Source: Cytophagaceae bacterium (GTDB taxonomy: Bacteria; Bacteroidota; Bacteroidia; Cytophagales; Spirosomataceae). Taken from it: a stretch of 6,775 bases of DNA. Positions 1 through 5,744 of this stretch are shown one piece after another. The translations under genes were made by a program, and so were the position numbers. Numbering within the stretch: position 1 is the stretch's first letter; each line of letters begins with the position of its first letter. Location of the stretch: assembly GCA_947461155.1 (NCBI GenBank), contig CANHKE010000071.1:1-6775 (forward strand), given 5' to 3'. The notes beneath the pieces are model-generated. The model was given only the letters and a program-made list of their open reading frames with translations. It made no database searches and was not told the DNA's origin.

Positions 1-404
1 AGGCTTCCATTGTGAAAGAAGGAAAAGATGTGACGATTGTAACTTTTGGTAAAATGCTTTCGCGTGTCGTTATGCCTGCTGTGGAGGAATTAGAGAAACA
101 GGGTTTCAGTTGTGAAGTGATCGACTTAAGAACCGTTCGTCCAATTGACTACGCTACGGTTGTAGAATCTGTTAAGAAAACAAATCGGTGTGTTGTTGTG
201 GAAGAAGCCAATCCATTAGCAGCTATTTCTTCAGAGATAACCTATCATTTACAACGTTGGGCTTTTGATTATTTAGATGCGCCAGTGGTTCGTGTAAACT
301 CACGTGACTTACCACTTCCATACGCACCTACTTTGATCGATGAGATTTTGCCAAGCATGGAGCGTACGATTGCCGCGGTAAAGACGGTTACGTATCGGAA
401 GTAG
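1..404 (+). CDS. pdhB: Pyruvate dehydrogenase E1 component, beta subunit (C-terminal part, 5' truncated by window)
   Basis: This is the carboxy-terminal part (about 134 codons, reading frame from base 3) of the E1 beta subunit. With E1 alpha it performs the thiamine-diphosphate-dependent decarboxylation of pyruvate and passes the acetyl group to E2 lipoamide in the cytoplasmic pyruvate dehydrogenase complex. The visible part is the transketolase C-terminal domain. It starts in the linker strand (KEGKDVTIVTFGKM), continues through the family signature IDLRTVRPID and the VVVEEA strand, then SSEITYHLQRWAFDYLDAPV, and ends with LPLPYAPTLIDEILPS. The stop is TAG at 402-404. A GTG at base 12 could be mistaken for a start, but the open frame and family homology continue to the window edge, so the gene begins upstream. 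The C-terminus looks complete for the family. Branched-chain 2-oxo acid dehydrogenase E1 beta is the main alternative; the sequence style favours pyruvate. It converges on the protease gene and ends at a shared terminator. Confidence 0.9.
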   Translation, partial: ASIVKEGKDVTIVTFGKMLSRVVMPAVEELEKQGFSCEVIDLRTVRPIDYATVVESVKKTNRCVVVEEANPLAAISSEITYHLQRWAFDYLDAPVVRVNSRDLPLPYAPTLIDEILPSMERTIAAVKTVTYRK

Positions 405-420
405 TCATCAGTCGCTAGTC
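401..420 (+). repeat. Short heptamer-repeat arm at the pdhB stop codon
   Basis: The segment starts at the pdhB stop TAG and carries AGTC spaced every seven bases (units TCATCAG at 405-411 and TCGCTAG at 412-418). Bases 408-420 are an exact 13-bp inverted copy of 508-520. Allowing one 3-base insertion (TCA), the match extends over 401-420 against 508-524, so it includes the stop codons of both convergent genes. This is directly seen; the function is unknown. Confidence 0.8.
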
Positions 421-426
421 AATATA

Positions 427-460
427 AAAAGCCCTACTTGGAAATCCAGGTAGGGCTTTT
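427..460. terminator. Bidirectional intrinsic terminator between pdhB and the HtrA protease
   Basis: There is a 15-bp stem (left arm 427-441, right arm 446-460) with an AAAT loop. One position is T opposite G, so it forms a wobble pair in one strand's RNA. The core is GCCCTAC/GTAGGGC, flanked by AAAA on the left and TTTT plus ATTTT on the right. Either strand therefore gives a GC-rich hairpin followed by a U-tract, serving pdhB from the left and the protease gene from the right. It lies 22 bases after the pdhB stop and 60 bases after the protease stop. Confidence 0.9.
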
Positions 461-467
461 ATTTTGA

Positions 468-523
468 TCGACCACTGACCACTGACGACTAGCGACTAGC
501 AACTGACGACTAGCGACTGACTA
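468..523 (-). repeat. Tandem 7-bp repeat array directly after the protease stop codon
   Basis: Read on the - strand from base 523, the sequence falls into seven consecutive heptamers of consensus TNGYYAG (for example TAGTCAG, TCGCTAG, TCGTCAG, TTGCTAG). A degenerate eighth unit, TGGTCGA, follows. The first unit begins with the TAG stop codon of the protease gene. A 17-bp stretch recurs exactly at 481-497 and 502-518, as expected from the three-unit internal periodicity. A shorter array of the same unit lies in opposite orientation beside pdhB. No coding potential is evident. Similar low-complexity intergenic heptamers may be dispersed in this genome, but that cannot be judged from one window. 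Confidence 0.8.
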
Positions 524-2002
524 CAGCACATAGATAAATCGCGATCCATCTACATCGACGCCCTCAAGCTTCGTTCTTCCTTTGCGTGCTTCGAGTAATT
601 CAGCTGCCTCTTTCGGATTCGTTACGACCTTATCGTTGATTTTAGTAATGATCGAACCTTTCGATAGGCCATACATTTCTAGTCGGCCATCTGGCATCAC
701 ATCCACTACTTTTACGCCTGCACTCACATTGAATTTCTCTTTGTCGGCATTTGTAATCGGGCCGAACTTAGCTCCTAAGAATTCTGATTTATACGATTCG
801 CCTGTTTCACCTTTCACAATGGAGGTATTTCCATCTTTGTTTTTTAGGGTCACGGTGAATTCTTTGGATTGGCCATCGCGGTTGACCGTTACGCGAACGG
901 TTTCGCCTGGACGTTTGCTGCCTACGATCTCCATTAATTTAGCCGTTGATTTAGTTTCAATTCCTTCTACTTTCGTGATGACGTCATTGATTTTCACACC
1001 TGCATCTTTGGCTGCTGAGTTCTCAGAGAATCCGCCTACATAGATTCCGGTGGTTGTCTTGAGGTCTTTTTCGTCCACCAATTTGGAGTTGACTTCAGAG
1101 ATATTGACGCCTAAAAATCCGCGTTGAACGTTTCCGTATTTAATCAAATCGCCTGATACCTTTTTGACGATGCTAACGGGAACTGCGAATGAATAGCCGG
1201 CAAATTGGCCTGTGCGTGAGTAAATGGCCGTATTAATGCCAATTAGTTCTCCTTTTAAATTAACCAATGCACCTCCTGAGTTACCTGGATTAACGGCGGC
1301 ATCGGTTTGGATAAATGATTCAAGTGGATTGGCGGCGCCGTCTCCATCGCGGTCGATGATGTTTTGGCGGCCTTTGGCCGAAATAATTCCGGCCGTAACT
1401 GTTGATTCTAAATTGAACGGATTTCCCACGGCGAGTACCCATTCCCCTACTTTTAGATTATCAGAGTCGCCAAATGTTAAGAAAGGCAAGGCTGTTGCTT
1501 TGATTTGAATGACCGCAAGATCGGATGAAGGATCTGTGGAAATGACTTTCGCTTTAAATTCGCGTTTGTCATTGAGCATGACCGTAATTTCAGAAGCCTC
1601 AGCGACTACGTGGTTGTTTGTGACGATATATCCATCTGAGCTAATGATGACACCAGAACCAGAAGCTTCTTGTTGTTGCGGTGCTTGTCTACGCCCTCCA
1701 CCGCCAAATGGATCACCAAATCCGCCAAACAAATCATCGAACGGACTTGAATATTGGCGTGCGCGTTGCTCCATTTTGGTTTTAATATGAACAACTGCGG
1801 GTGTAGTTTTTTCTGCTGCGTAGGTGAATTCTCCTGGATTACCTGGCGTGTTGATGTTGGAAACGTTGCTTGAAAAAGCGGAAGGGGCATCGCTGATGGA
1901 AGGGGATGCGCCTAAATTGAATAATTGGTAAGCCCCTAGTGTGGCACCACTAGATAATAGGGCAATGACTACATAGGATTTTAATTGATTTTTCATTTCC
2001 AT
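521..2002 (-). CDS. degP: HtrA/DegP (Do)-family periplasmic serine endoprotease with two PDZ domains
   Basis: This 493-residue protein is an ATP-independent protease/chaperone that degrades or holds misfolded envelope proteins. Residues about 7-28 form an N-terminal signal peptide or signal anchor after the Lys-containing start, so it acts in the periplasm. The trypsin-like domain spans about 58-285 with catalytic His131 (TNNHVVAEA), Asp161 (SSDLAVI) and Ser242 (NPGNSGGAL). An LA-type loop at about 78-113 is rich in Gly, Phe and Gln. PDZ1 covers about 291-388 (start RGFLGVN) and PDZ2 about 408-493, the usual DegP/DegQ layout and length. Residues 217-228 form an acidic DRDGDG loop that resembles an EF-hand, just before the catalytic segment. 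ATG at 2000-2002 is the start used; a second ATG two codons on (MKNQLK) is equally possible, and neither has a clear Shine-Dalgarno. The gene is divergent from lysS and shares its terminator with pdhB. Envelope-stress induction is typical of the family but is not shown by the sequence. Confidence 0.95.
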   Translation of the reverse strand: MEMKNQLKSYVVIALLSSGATLGAYQLFNLGASPSISDAPSAFSSNVSNINTPGNPGEFTYAAEKTTPAVVHIKTKMEQRARQYSSPFDDLFGGFGDPFGGGGRRQAPQQQEASGSGVIISSDGYIVTNNHVVAEASEITVMLNDKREFKAKVISTDPSSDLAVIQIKATALPFLTFGDSDNLKVGEWVLAVGNPFNLESTVTAGIISAKGRQNIIDRDGDGAANPLESFIQTDAAVNPGNSGGALVNLKGELIGINTAIYSRTGQFAGYSFAVPVSIVKKVSGDLIKYGNVQRGFLGVNISEVNSKLVDEKDLKTTTGIYVGGFSENSAAKDAGVKINDVITKVEGIETKSTAKLMEIVGSKRPGETVRVTVNRDGQSKEFTVTLKNKDGNTSIVKGETGESYKSEFLGAKFGPITNADKEKFNVSAGVKVVDVMPDGRLEMYGLSKGSIITKINDKVVTNPKEAAELLEARKGRTKLEGVDVDGSRFIYVL

Positions 2003-2057
2003 TTTATGCTTGTTTAATGATTCACGAATTTAACGCAAAATTGGATTGCATATTGAG

Positions 2058-2067
2058 TTGTTAACAA
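2058..2067. promoter_or_regulatory. 10-bp perfect palindrome in the protease/lysS divergent spacer
   Basis: TTGTTAACAA is a perfect 10-bp palindrome about 56 bases from the protease start and 82 bases from the lysS start. A weak protease promoter on the - strand (CTTG at 2065-2068, 21-bp spacer, CAATTTTG at 2036-2043) would have its -33 element overlapping this site, so an operator role is possible. Short AT-rich palindromes are common by chance, so confidence is low. Apart from this and the lysS promoter, the 146-bp spacer holds nothing I can assign. Confidence 0.25.
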
Positions 2068-2088
2068 GTTTTAAGAATTTGCATCAAC

Positions 2089-2119
2089 TTTTATTTGCCA
2101 AGGGAATTGGTTATTTTTG
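2089..2119 (+). promoter_or_regulatory. Candidate Bacteroidota-type promoter for lysS
   Basis: TATTTTTG at 2112-2119 is an exact match to the -7 consensus TAnnTTTG. TTTT at 2089-2092 lies 19 bp upstream, one base from the -33 consensus TTTG. Transcription would start near 2125 and give a leader of roughly 25 bases before the ATG at 2149. The same octamer occurs before the permease gene in this window. The match is by eye only; AT-rich spacers yield such motifs easily. Confidence 0.45.
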
Positions 2120-2148
2120 TGGCTTCATTTTACCCAACGAACATCCGC

Positions 2149-3861
2149 ATGATTTTAAGTGAGCAAGAACAATTAAGAAGACAGAAACGAAATGAGTTGA
2201 TGGCATTAGGTATTGATCCGTATCCTGCGGCAGAATACCCCGTAAATGTACATTCTGCTGAAATTTTGGCTCAATATAAACCGGAATCGAATAATTATCA
2301 GGAGGTGGTGTTAGCTGGCCGCTTGATGGGATTTCGGATCATGGGGAATGCTTCGTTTGCAGAGCTTCAAGATGCGGAGGGACGTATTCAATTGTATTTC
2401 CGTCGGGATGATTTATGTCCAGGAGAGGATAAAACGGTATATAATACGGTCTTTAAAAAGTTGTTGGACATAGGTGATATTATTGGTGTTAAAGGATATG
2501 CCTTTACCACTCAAGTAGGTGAGATTTCCGTGCATGTTCGGGAATTTACGATTCTATCGAAAGCTTTACGCCCTTTGCCGGTTGTCAAAGAAGCGGATGG
2601 TCAAACTTACGATGCATTTTCGGATCCAGAAATGCGGTACCGTCAGCGATACGTTGATTTAATTGTAAACCCTCAAGTTAAAGATATATTCATCAAACGT
2701 GCCAAAATCGTGTCGACGATGCGTACCATGTTTGATTCGCGAGGATGGTTAGAGGTGGAAACGCCTGTTTTGCAAGCTGTTCATGGGGGTGCTGCTGCGC
2801 GTCCATTTAATACACATCACAATACCTTAGATATGCCACTTTATTTGCGTATTGCGAATGAATTGTATTTGAAGCGTTTAATTGTGGGTGGTTTTGACGG
2901 GGTTTATGAGTTCGGTAAAATGTTTCGTAATGAAGGGATGGATCGGACGCATAATCCAGAATTCACTTCACTCGAGTTTTATGTCGCCTACAAGGATTAT
3001 CATTGGATGATGGACTTGACGGAGACGATTTTCCAAACGGTAGCACAAACCTTGCACGGTCAAACCAAAATTCAAGTGGGCGATAATCAAATTGAATTCG
3101 CAGGCCCATATCCGCGTTTAACTATTTCAGGAGCCATCTTACAATATGGAGGTGTGGATGTAGACGCGATGTCTGAATCAGAATTACGTGCCCATTGCAA
3201 GGGATTAGGTATGGAAGTGGACGAGCAAATGGGAAAAGGGAAGCTGATCGATGAATTATTTGGGGAGAAGGTGGAAGCGAATTTAATTCAACCAACCTTT
3301 ATCACGGATTATCCGGTTGAAATGTCGCCTTTAACGAAGAAGCATCGTTCGAAGCCAGGTTTGGTTGAGCGTTTTGAATTGTTTGTGAATGGAAAAGAAA
3401 TTGCGAATGCATATTCCGAATTAAATGACCCGATTGATCAAAAGGAGCGATTTGAAGATCAGTTACGATTAGCAGAGAAGGGAGATGATGAGGCAATGGC
3501 CATGGATTACGACTTTTTGCGTTCATTGGAATATGCGATGCCTCCAACTTCCGGTATTGGCATTGGCATTGACCGTTTGACGATGTTGATGACGAATCAA
3601 TCCTCCATTCAAGAAGTATTGTTTTTCCCGCAAATGCGCCCAGAAGCGATCAAGGAAGTTTCTTCCGATGGTGATTTTGTCCAAGCAGGCGTGCCTGAAA
3701 TATGGATACCAGCCCTTCAGAAAATGGGAATACTGACGTTGGAAGCGCTAAAGGAGGCAAATCCCAATAAGGTTTTTAATGACCTAGGTGGTATGCGCAA
3801 GAAATTGAAGATAGATGCGGCGATGCCTACCAAAGAAGAGGTAGTTGCCTGGATTGGATAA
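2149..3861 (+). CDS. lysS: Lysyl-tRNA synthetase, class II
   Basis: This 570-residue cytoplasmic enzyme activates lysine with ATP and charges tRNA-Lys. An N-terminal helix ([17 protein letters not shown]) precedes an OB-fold anticodon-binding domain at about 55-140. The class II catalytic core follows at about 160-500. It includes RYRQRYVDL, motif 1 ([11 protein letters not shown], 199-209), motif 2 ([20 protein letters not shown], 259-278, with the motif 2 arginine) and motif 3 ([13 protein letters not shown], 469-481). E. coli LysS ends near residue 500 of this alignment. Here a tail of about 70 residues ([20 protein letters not shown], then GGMRKKLKI) continues with helix-hairpin-helix character, as I recall from Bacteroidota homologues. 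An in-frame TTG at 2095 would add 18 residues unlike LysS, and it lies upstream of the candidate promoter's -7 element, so ATG 2149 is preferred. The gene ends at a strong hairpin and appears monocistronic. Confidence 0.97.
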   Translation: MILSEQEQLRRQKRNELMALGIDPYPAAEYPVNVHSAEILAQYKPESNNYQEVVLAGRLMGFRIMGNASFAELQDAEGRIQLYFRRDDLCPGEDKTVYNTVFKKLLDIGDIIGVKGYAFTTQVGEISVHVREFTILSKALRPLPVVKEADGQTYDAFSDPEMRYRQRYVDLIVNPQVKDIFIKRAKIVSTMRTMFDSRGWLEVETPVLQAVHGGAAARPFNTHHNTLDMPLYLRIANELYLKRLIVGGFDGVYEFGKMFRNEGMDRTHNPEFTSLEFYVAYKDYHWMMDLTETIFQTVAQTLHGQTKIQVGDNQIEFAGPYPRLTISGAILQYGGVDVDAMSESELRAHCKGLGMEVDEQMGKGKLIDELFGEKVEANLIQPTFITDYPVEMSPLTKKHRSKPGLVERFELFVNGKEIANAYSELNDPIDQKERFEDQLRLAEKGDDEAMAMDYDFLRSLEYAMPPTSGIGIGIDRLTMLMTNQSSIQEVLFFPQMRPEAIKEVSSDGDFVQAGVPEIWIPALQKMGILTLEALKEANPNKVFNDLGGMRKKLKIDAAMPTKEEVVAWIG

Positions 3862-3866
3862 GCCAA

Positions 3867-3900
3867 AATAAAAAAGCCTTCGAAAGAAGGCTTTTTTATT
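3867..3900. terminator. Bidirectional intrinsic terminator after lysS (also facing cspA)
   Basis: There is a perfect 15-bp stem (3867-3881 with 3886-3900) closed by a GAAA loop. The GC-containing core is GCCTTC/GAAGGC, with six A on the left and six T on the right, so it gives a U-tract in either direction. It starts five bases after the lysS stop codon. It lies 82 bases beyond the cspA stop on the other strand, where no other hairpin of comparable strength is visible, so it probably ends both convergent transcripts. Confidence 0.92.
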
Positions 3901-3982
3901 TCTCTTTAACTAGAGATCAATGGGGCAATACTTATATATTGAAATCTACTGATTTGCTCTAATCAAAAATCCGAAAGAAAAA

Positions 3983-4177
3983 TTAGATTTTCTTTACGTT
4001 GATTGCGTTTGCTCCACGCTTTCCGTCAGTAACTTCGTAAGATACTGAATCATTTTCGCGGATTGTAACACCTGAAAGGCCAGTTACGTGTACGAAGATG
4101 TCTTCACCTGTTTGATCGTCAACGATGAATCCAAATCCTTTAGTTTCGTTGAAAAATTTTACTTTACCAGTTTGCAT
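3983..4177 (-). CDS. cspA: Cold-shock protein, single cold-shock domain (CspA family)
   Basis: This 64-residue OB-fold protein binds single-stranded RNA or DNA. Family members act in the cytoplasm as RNA chaperones and transcription antiterminators, often at low temperature. The whole length is one cold-shock domain: MQTGKVKFFNETKGFGFI carries RNP1 (KGFGFI, residues 13-18), and EDIFVHV (25-31) is RNP2. It ends in GANAINVKKI. The first aromatic is Phe where E. coli CspA has Trp (KVKFFN rather than KWFN), a common variant in Bacteroidota. It is slightly shorter than the usual 65-70 residues but complete. It starts at ATG 4175-4177 after an A/T-rich segment without a Shine-Dalgarno, and is divergent from the PspC gene. 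Regulation through a long 5' leader is suggested by promoter placement, see the leader entry. Which paralogue it is (CspA, CspB, CspE) cannot be told. Confidence 0.95.
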   Translation of the reverse strand: MQTGKVKFFNETKGFGFIVDDQTGEDIFVHVTGLSGVTIRENDSVSYEVTDGKRGANAINVKKI

Positions 4178-4318
4178 AAAAAATAATGTTAAAAATTAAT
4201 ACTTAAATAAACCTTTCCGCGGTCAAGTCAAACTTTGCAAACTGTAGAATCAAATACTAATGAAAGAGGAAGATACTAGAGAGGGAAGGTCTGAGCTATG
4301 TCTGGATTAAATCTTTTA
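4178..4318 (-). promoter_or_regulatory. Putative long 5' leader (cold-shock type) of the cspA mRNA
   Basis: If the promoter at 4325-4355 is used, the cspA mRNA would carry about 140 untranslated bases, similar in scale to the long thermoresponsive leader of E. coli cspA. Visible elements on the - strand are a pyrimidine-rich run near the 5' end (ACCTTCCCTCTCT) and GGAAAGGT near the start codon, which could pair with ACCTTCC with one bulged base. A CCGCGG palindrome lies at 4217-4222, followed by an unstructured A/U tract up to the ATG. No open frame of interest was noticed. The pairing is a proposal by eye, not a computed fold. Confidence 0.35.
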
Positions 4319-4324
4319 AGTGTC

Positions 4325-4355
4325 CAAATGTATAAAAAATTATATTGTATGCAAG
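4325..4355 (-). promoter_or_regulatory. Candidate promoter for cspA
   Basis: On the - strand, TACATTTG (bases 4332-4325) matches TAnnTTTG exactly. CTTG (4355-4352), one base from the -33 consensus TTTG, lies 19 bp upstream. The start of transcription would be near 4318, about 140 bases before the cspA ATG. Nearer sequences such as the one around 4252-4260 have the TTTG and TA parts but wrong internal spacing. Confidence 0.4.
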
Positions 4356-4423
4356 CAATTTGAAATTAATTATCAGTTATTTGAAAATTTAATTGAATTA
4401 ATTTTATAAATTATATAATTATT
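4356..4423. other. Extremely AT-rich core of the cspA/PspC divergent spacer
   Basis: This is the middle of a 317-base non-coding spacer (4178-4494). It is nearly all A and T, with repeated AATT, TTAA and TATA steps, and separates the two divergent candidate promoters. It holds no gene. It could be a curved or easily melted segment, or a site for nucleoid proteins, but nothing specific can be named. Confidence 0.4.
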
Positions 4424-4475
4424 TACATTTGATTCCTTTTCGTTCTAATTTTACCTTTTTTTTCAAGTAATTTTG
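4424..4475 (+). promoter_or_regulatory. Two candidate promoters for the PspC-domain gene
   Basis: TACATTTG at 4424-4431 and TAATTTTG at 4468-4475 both match TAnnTTTG exactly. The upstream one has a weak -33 element (TTTT at 4402-4405, 18-bp spacer) and would leave a leader of roughly 55 bases. The downstream one has no good -33 element but sits 19 bases before the ATG, a spacing like that of the permease and lysS promoters. Which is used cannot be decided by eye. Confidence 0.35.
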
Positions 4476-4494
4476 AATCGAAACTTTGCAAGTC

Positions 4495-4716
4495 ATGAAC
4501 AGATTAAAATACTTCGTTGAAAATCAAGCCTTTGGCGTCTGTACGCACATCGGTGAAAAGTTCAAAATCTCGACAAGCAGTATCCGATTGTATTTTATCT
4601 ATACGTCGTTCCTTACTCTGGGTTCCCCCATTATCATTTATTTATTTCTTGCTTTTTGGATGAATATTCGTCGGTATTTACGCCAACGAAACAATCCGTC
4701 TGTTTGGGATATTTAA
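4495..4716 (+). CDS. Small PspC-domain membrane protein
   Basis: This 73-residue protein consists almost only of a PspC domain. The family pattern GVCTHIGEKFKISTSSIRL (residues 14-32) is followed by a hydrophobic segment at about 33-56 (YFIYTSFLTLGSPIIIYLFL) and a basic end (RRYLRQR). PspC domains are inner-membrane modules that take part in envelope-stress responses in Proteobacteria. In Bacteroidota short stand-alone copies are common and their role is unclear. No PspA, PspB or PspF partner is visible here. ATG 4495 is preferred over the in-frame TTG at 4486 because the product then starts MNRLKYF, as I recall for homologues; an in-frame TGA at 4474-4476 closes the frame upstream. It is divergent from cspA. 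Its TAA overlaps the stop codon of the convergent glycosyltransferase gene, with no terminator between them. Confidence 0.85.
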   Translation: MNRLKYFVENQAFGVCTHIGEKFKISTSSIRLYFIYTSFLTLGSPIIIYLFLAFWMNIRRYLRQRNNPSVWDI

Positions 4717-5717
4717 CGGTTGAGTTTATCAAAGGTCGTTCTGCCTTTTATGAAGTAGTCCCAAACGATTGAGGAGTTATAACTTGAAATCCATTTTTTT
4801 TGTTGGGCAGGTGTCAAATTTACACCTTGAGCTCCCCTAAATAGATATCCATAAAAATCACGGTGAGCTTTTAAAATAGCCACAAATTGCTGCCATTCAC
4901 CTTGAAGTAAATATTGGATTCCGGCAACTCCATCCAATAGCATTCGCATGAATAGTGTTTGCCATTTAGTGCTTGGATCCCAATTCTTCGCGATTAATAG
5001 TAAGTTATTTCTAAAATTTAGGTAGGTTTTTCGTGGATTCCCCTGCGCTAATGTCCCGCCGCCTACATGCAATACTTCGCTTTCAGCTACGGCAGCGATT
5101 TGGTAGCCCGCGCGTTGTAGGCGCCAACATAAATCTATTTCTTCCATGTGAGCAAAGAATTTCGCATCGAGTCCTCCCACTTCCCAATAGGCTTCGGAAC
5201 GAACCATGAGACAAGCACCCGTTGCCCAATTCACTAGGCTGGTGGCATATTGACCTTTATTTGCTTCCGTTGTGTCAAATATCCGACCTCGGCAAAACGG
5301 ATAGCCATATTTGTCCCAATATCCACCAGCTGCACCAGCGTATTCAAATTTTGTCGGTTCTGCAACAGATAAAATAAAGGGCTGTGCTGCGGCAACACCT
5401 GGGTTAGCTTGCATGAAATTCGTTAGGCCGGTGAGCCAATTGGGCTTCGGTTCTATATCAGAATTCATCAACACGTAATAGTCAGCTTTTACTTGTTTTA
5501 AGGCCGTATTGTACCCTCCCGCATATCCTTCATTGGTAGCGGAACAAAGAATTTGTAACTGTGGATAATGTGTGCGTAGCCATTGGACGGAGTCATCTGT
5601 CGATCCGTTATCTGCCACAATTACTTCCGCTTCGCTACTTGTTTCAAGTACTTTAGGTAGAAATTTTGCCAAAAATGCTTGGCCATTATAATTCAGAATA
5701 ACTACTGCGATCGACAT
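4713..5717 (-). CDS. Glycosyltransferase family 2 (GT-A fold, rhamnosyltransferase/WbbL-like)
   Basis: This 334-residue inverting glycosyltransferase probably acts at the cytoplasmic face of the membrane in synthesis of a surface polysaccharide, O-antigen-like glycan or glycolipid. The GT-A domain shows the N-terminal strand VVILNYNG (5-12) and the nucleotide-binding VADNGSTDDS (34-43). It also has NEGYAGGYN (62-70), the metal-binding DxD-equivalent MNSD (84-87), WATGACLMVR (164-173) and the acceptor/catalytic segment AHMEEIDLCWRLQRAGY (189-205), followed by VLHVGGGT. These match the WbbL-like GT2 subgroup. The C-terminal part (about 228-334) is helical and aromatic-rich, with no obvious transmembrane span. 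The sugar donor and acceptor cannot be inferred. There are no other glycan genes beside it, so it stands alone between a PspC gene and a permease. ATG at 5715-5717 is used; its stop TAA overlaps the PspC stop. Confidence 0.9.
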   Translation of the reverse strand: MSIAVVILNYNGQAFLAKFLPKVLETSSEAEVIVADNGSTDDSVQWLRTHYPQLQILCSATNEGYAGGYNTALKQVKADYYVLMNSDIEPKPNWLTGLTNFMQANPGVAAAQPFILSVAEPTKFEYAGAAGGYWDKYGYPFCRGRIFDTTEANKGQYATSLVNWATGACLMVRSEAYWEVGGLDAKFFAHMEEIDLCWRLQRAGYQIAAVAESEVLHVGGGTLAQGNPRKTYLNFRNNLLLIAKNWDPSTKWQTLFMRMLLDGVAGIQYLLQGEWQQFVAILKAHRDFYGYLFRGAQGVNLTPAQQKKWISSYNSSIVWDYFIKGRTTFDKLNR

Positions 5718-5721
5718 GTCA

Positions 5722-5729
5722 CAAAGGTA
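5722..5729 (-). promoter_or_regulatory. Candidate -7 element very close to the glycosyltransferase start
   Basis: On the - strand TACCTTTG is an exact TAnnTTTG match that ends four bases before the ATG. No TTTG-like -33 element is present at 17-21 bp. If real, transcription would begin at or next to the start codon, giving a leaderless or almost leaderless message. It may also be chance. Confidence 0.25.
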
Positions 5730-5744
5730 AGTGTTTTCGTTTAA

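Noticed and set aside
468..523. CRISPR-like array in the pdhB/protease spacer
   Set aside because: Units are 7 bp with no spacers, too short and too continuous for CRISPR; it is a tandem heptamer repeat.
401..524. Insertion sequence remnant or MITE with terminal inverted repeats
   Set aside because: The inverted arms are made of a tandem microsatellite-like unit, no target-site duplication is apparent, and the interior is an ordinary terminator.
582..1790. Several open frames on the + strand across the protease gene (582-1043, 1224-1508, 1509-1790)
   Set aside because: They are antisense to a full-length, well-conserved DegP, show no recognisable domains, and have Ser/Pro/Thr-rich composition typical of reverse-frame shadows.
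1606..1890. 94-codon frame on the - strand in another phase of the protease gene
   Set aside because: It lies wholly inside the DegP coding region and has no domain or sensible start context; it is an out-of-frame shadow.
2095..2148. TTG-initiated 18-residue N-terminal extension of LysS
   Set aside because: The extra residues do not resemble LysS, the TTG lies upstream of the proposed -7 element, and ATG 2149 begins the usual family N-terminus.
3302..3547. 81-codon - strand frame inside lysS
   Set aside because: It is antisense to the conserved catalytic core of LysS, with no family features.
3950..3965. Small hairpin TGATT/AATCA downstream of cspA as a separate cspA terminator
   Set aside because: It has only five AT-rich pairs and no U-tract; the strong bidirectional hairpin at 3867-3900 is the better terminator.
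4217..4222. CCGCGG palindrome in the cspA leader as a protein-binding site
   Set aside because: Six bases only, and the flanks do not extend the symmetry.
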